The position numbers and the translations under genes are program-made. DNA of 45,009 bases from Oppiella nova (Eukaryota; Arthropoda; Arachnida; Sarcoptiformes; Oppiidae): positions 1-45,009 of the forward strand of contig CAJPVJ010000076.1 in assembly GCA_905397405.1 (NCBI GenBank). The letters run 5' to 3'. This document shows positions 43,358 through 45,009 of the stretch, in pieces. Under the pieces are notes generated by a model. The model made no database searches and was not told the DNA's origin. It worked only from the letters and a program-made list of their open reading frames with translations. Within the stretch, counting starts at the first letter, position 1. Each line of letters begins with the position of its first letter.

Positions 43358-44041
43358 ATGAATATCTTTAACCAATTTAAACTTTGTATTGAGCAGCGTA
43401 AAAGCTTAATTCCAGCATCCTTGCTACTGATATTTTCAACAAGCGCTATGAGTGTTTACGCAGAAACGGATGAGCAATTAAGCAAATCTGGGCAATGGCG
43501 TGACCCTGCAACAGGTCTAATCTGGATGCGTTGTTCAATTGGGCAATCATGGACAGGCTCAACTTGTAAGGGTGATCCTTTGGAATTTAAAAACTGGGAA
43601 GATGCACAAGATTATCTTGATCAAATGAATAAAAATGGTGGATTTGAAGGTAAAAATAACTGGCGTGTTCCCAAAATAAAAGAATTAATAACAATTCGTA
43701 AATGTAGTACTGGCTGGAGGAAAATAGGACAAATACAATTACCAGAACAAGAGCGGAGACAATATGGACAAGATCATGAACTTGAAATGAAAAAACTACC
43801 TTATGGGCAAAAAGCTCCGACTAACTGTGCTGATGACTCAACTAGCCCTACATTAGATACTCATATTTTTCCGAATACCCCATCTAATGGTAAATATTGG
43901 TCAAGTTCATTATCCCCATGGAAACCTATAGGCTACAAATATAAGGCATGGAAAGTCAACTTTAAGACTGGTTTTTTTGCACCGACCATTAACTACACAG
44001 ACGACGGTAGTTTTTCTAGAGCAGTTCGAAATAGTCGCTAG
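43358..44041 (+). CDS. DUF1566 (Lcl C-terminal-like) secreted protein
   Basis: The 227-residue protein has an N-terminal signal, cleaved near residue 35 after SVYA. A DUF1566 domain follows: RDPATGLIWMRCSIGQSW, WEDAQDYLDQMN, NNWRVPKIKELITI and a final YWSSSL...WKVNFKTGF...SRAVRNSR. The domain belongs to the C-type-lectin-like/FGE group seen in surface proteins such as Legionella Lcl. Five cysteines may form disulfides. It stands alone with no obvious partner. Its role may be binding sugars or the surface, which is not shown. Confidence 0.8.
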   Translation: MNIFNQFKLCIEQRKSLIPASLLLIFSTSAMSVYAETDEQLSKSGQWRDPATGLIWMRCSIGQSWTGSTCKGDPLEFKNWEDAQDYLDQMNKNGGFEGKNNWRVPKIKELITIRKCSTGWRKIGQIQLPEQERRQYGQDHELEMKKLPYGQKAPTNCADDSTSPTLDTHIFPNTPSNGKYWSSSLSPWKPIGYKYKAWKVNFKTGFFAPTINYTDDGSFSRAVRNSR

Positions 44042-44218
44042 TCTCCCAGCAGTATTGTCTAGCATTTTATATAAGCAGTATCATGATAATGTTAGAAAAA
44101 ATTTAAAAATATGAAAGAATTGCAACGACTGAAAAATAGCTGATTTTGCCTATAGAGCAAATCATAGTGAGTAATGATTATTTAAATATCTTAAATTGGA
44201 TAAGGAATAGACGATAAA

Positions 44219-44259
44219 AAAGGCCTATAAAGCAAGTTAAACTAACTTTATAGGCCTTT
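44219..44259 (-). terminator. Rho-independent terminator of the yceI-like gene
   Basis: On the minus strand a 14-bp stem AAAGGCCTATAAAG/CTTTATAGGCCTTT is followed by TTTTTT. It starts 15 bases past the stop. Confidence 0.92.
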
Positions 44260-44273
44260 GATCTATTTCAATA

Positions 44274-44852
44274 TTACTTCGCTACAGAAGCTTCTGTTGT
44301 AATATTTACAGTGATTTTATCACCTACATTCGGGACATATGCTCCAACACCAAATGCTGAACGATTAAATGATGTCGTTGCATTGAAACCAATTGACTGT
44401 GCTTTAGTCATTGGATGCTCACCTTGTTTGTTTAAAACAGCATCTAAAACAACAGGTTTAGTCACATCTTTCACAGTTAAGTTACCTGTGATTTTGTATT
44501 TGTTTTTACCTAAAGCTTGAACTTTCGTACTTTTAAAAGTGATGTTTGGATACTTTGCAGCATCAAAGAAATCTGCATTTTTTAAATGTTCATCTAATGC
44601 TGCAACATTGGTATTTAAACTAGACAATGGAATAGTTACATTGACAGATGAGTCTGCTGGTTTTGCATTATCAACAGAGATCGTACCTTGGATGTCACTG
44701 AAGTTTGCTGAAGGTGTTGAAAAACCGAAATGATTCCAAGTAAATACTGTTGCGGTATGTGTTGGATCAATTTTGTAATCTACAGGCTTTGCCATGCTGA
44801 AAGTTGCAACTGATGCTACGGCTAAACCCAATGTTAATGCTTTAAAGTTCAT
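44274..44852 (-). CDS. YceI-family periplasmic polyisoprenoid-binding protein
   Basis: The 192-residue protein has a signal peptide (1-21, cleavage MA-KP). It then has the lipocalin-like YceI fold with YKIDPTHTATVFTWNHFGFS, LDEHLKNADFFDAAKYPNITFKST, GNLTVKDVTKPVVLD and FGVGAYVPNVGDKITV, all typical. E. coli YceI is base-induced and binds a polyisoprenoid chain; the physiological role is unclear. No cytochrome b561 gene is next to it, which is a common partner elsewhere. Upstream is a perfect palindrome that may control it. Confidence 0.93.
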   Translation of the reverse strand: MNFKALTLGLAVASVATFSMAKPVDYKIDPTHTATVFTWNHFGFSTPSANFSDIQGTISVDNAKPADSSVNVTIPLSSLNTNVAALDEHLKNADFFDAAKYPNITFKSTKVQALGKNKYKITGNLTVKDVTKPVVLDAVLNKQGEHPMTKAQSIGFNATTSFNRSAFGVGAYVPNVGDKITVNITTEASVAK

Positions 44853-44929
44853 CTTTATATTCTCGCTATCGAATGGATATTAGTTTATACACTTCCCATA
44901 TAAATTCATTGTTATTGATAATACGATAT

Positions 44930-44945
44930 GTTGCATATATGCAAC
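44930..44945. promoter_or_regulatory. Perfect palindrome upstream of yceI-like gene
   Basis: GTTGCATATATGCAAC is perfectly symmetric over 16 bp and lies 78-93 bp upstream of the start codon. It is a likely operator for a dimeric regulator; the regulator is not in this window. Confidence 0.5.
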
Positions 44946-45009
44946 GATTCTATAATGACCATTTTTAAAACTTGATCAAAACCTTAAAAATCAATATAAA
45001 GCATTGTTT

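Noticed and set aside
1-45009. CRISPR array, tRNA or rRNA genes, prophage
   Set aside because: I saw no regular repeat-spacer pattern, no tRNA-like cloverleaf and no phage structural or integrase genes.

Overview
The window looks like a chromosomal segment of an Acinetobacter-type gammaproteobacterium. The reasons are an AT-rich composition, protein sequences that read like Acinetobacter (OmpW pair, Q-rich DnaX, FadA2/FabG4-type lipid enzymes, high-activity ethanol and aldehyde dehydrogenases), and many single-gene or two-gene units each paired with its own regulator. I see no rRNA, tRNA, CRISPR array, prophage or intact insertion sequence. The only mobile-looking piece is a 268-bp MITE-like element at the 3' end of dnaX.

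Region by region. 1-2.8 kb: a leftward operon of low-molecular-weight protein tyrosine phosphatase, murB and a YdcF-type membrane protein (envelope synthesis). 2.9-6.1 kb: rightward iron alcohol dehydrogenase, OmpW porin and a hotdog thioesterase. 6.2-10.7 kb: a leftward cation operon (outer-membrane-like protein, MgtA P-type ATPase, MgtC). It is preceded by a strong promoter and a leader of about 255 nt that folds on paper into a multi-stem domain plus a hairpin hiding the ribosome binding site. This is a candidate riboswitch of a class I cannot name. 11.0-13.5 kb: the MITE-like element and dnaX, which carries an in-frame A-AAA-AAC slip site with a stop codon right behind it in the -1 frame. 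13.7-16 kb: an SmvA-type multidrug exporter and its divergent TetR regulator, with two near-identical operators between them. 16-21.8 kb: a serine hydrolase, then MaoC dehydratase and FabG4-type reductase, divergent from a thiolase. The last three match the htdX-fabG4-fadA2 layout of mycobacteria.

21.9-30 kb: a large OmpW paralogue, iron alcohol dehydrogenase, SDR, alpha/beta hydrolase, a GAF/winged-helix regulator and a divergent AldB/ExaC-type aldehyde dehydrogenase. Together these suggest uptake and oxidation of short alcohols to acids. 30-35.7 kb: an Imm33/DUF2185-like orphan, LysR plus AEC carrier, then an SDR and a DsbA-fold isomerase controlled by a divergent TetR, and a glutamine amidotransferase. 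35.9-38.4 kb: small envelope and orphan proteins (DUF333 lipoprotein, ClbS/DfsB-like, a tiny lipoprotein, a Myb-like 69-residue protein, lipocalin). 38.4-40.1 kb: an MFS exporter with a divergent MerR regulator and a textbook 19-bp-spacer MerR promoter. 40.3-45 kb: an AraC regulator, a diiron fatty-acid-hydroxylase-like protein paired with a protein of unknown function, a DUF1566 protein and a periplasmic YceI protein.

Several of the longest open frames begin at an upstream TTG or GTG. Where a Shine-Dalgarno sequence and the family length point to an inner ATG, I give the inner start.
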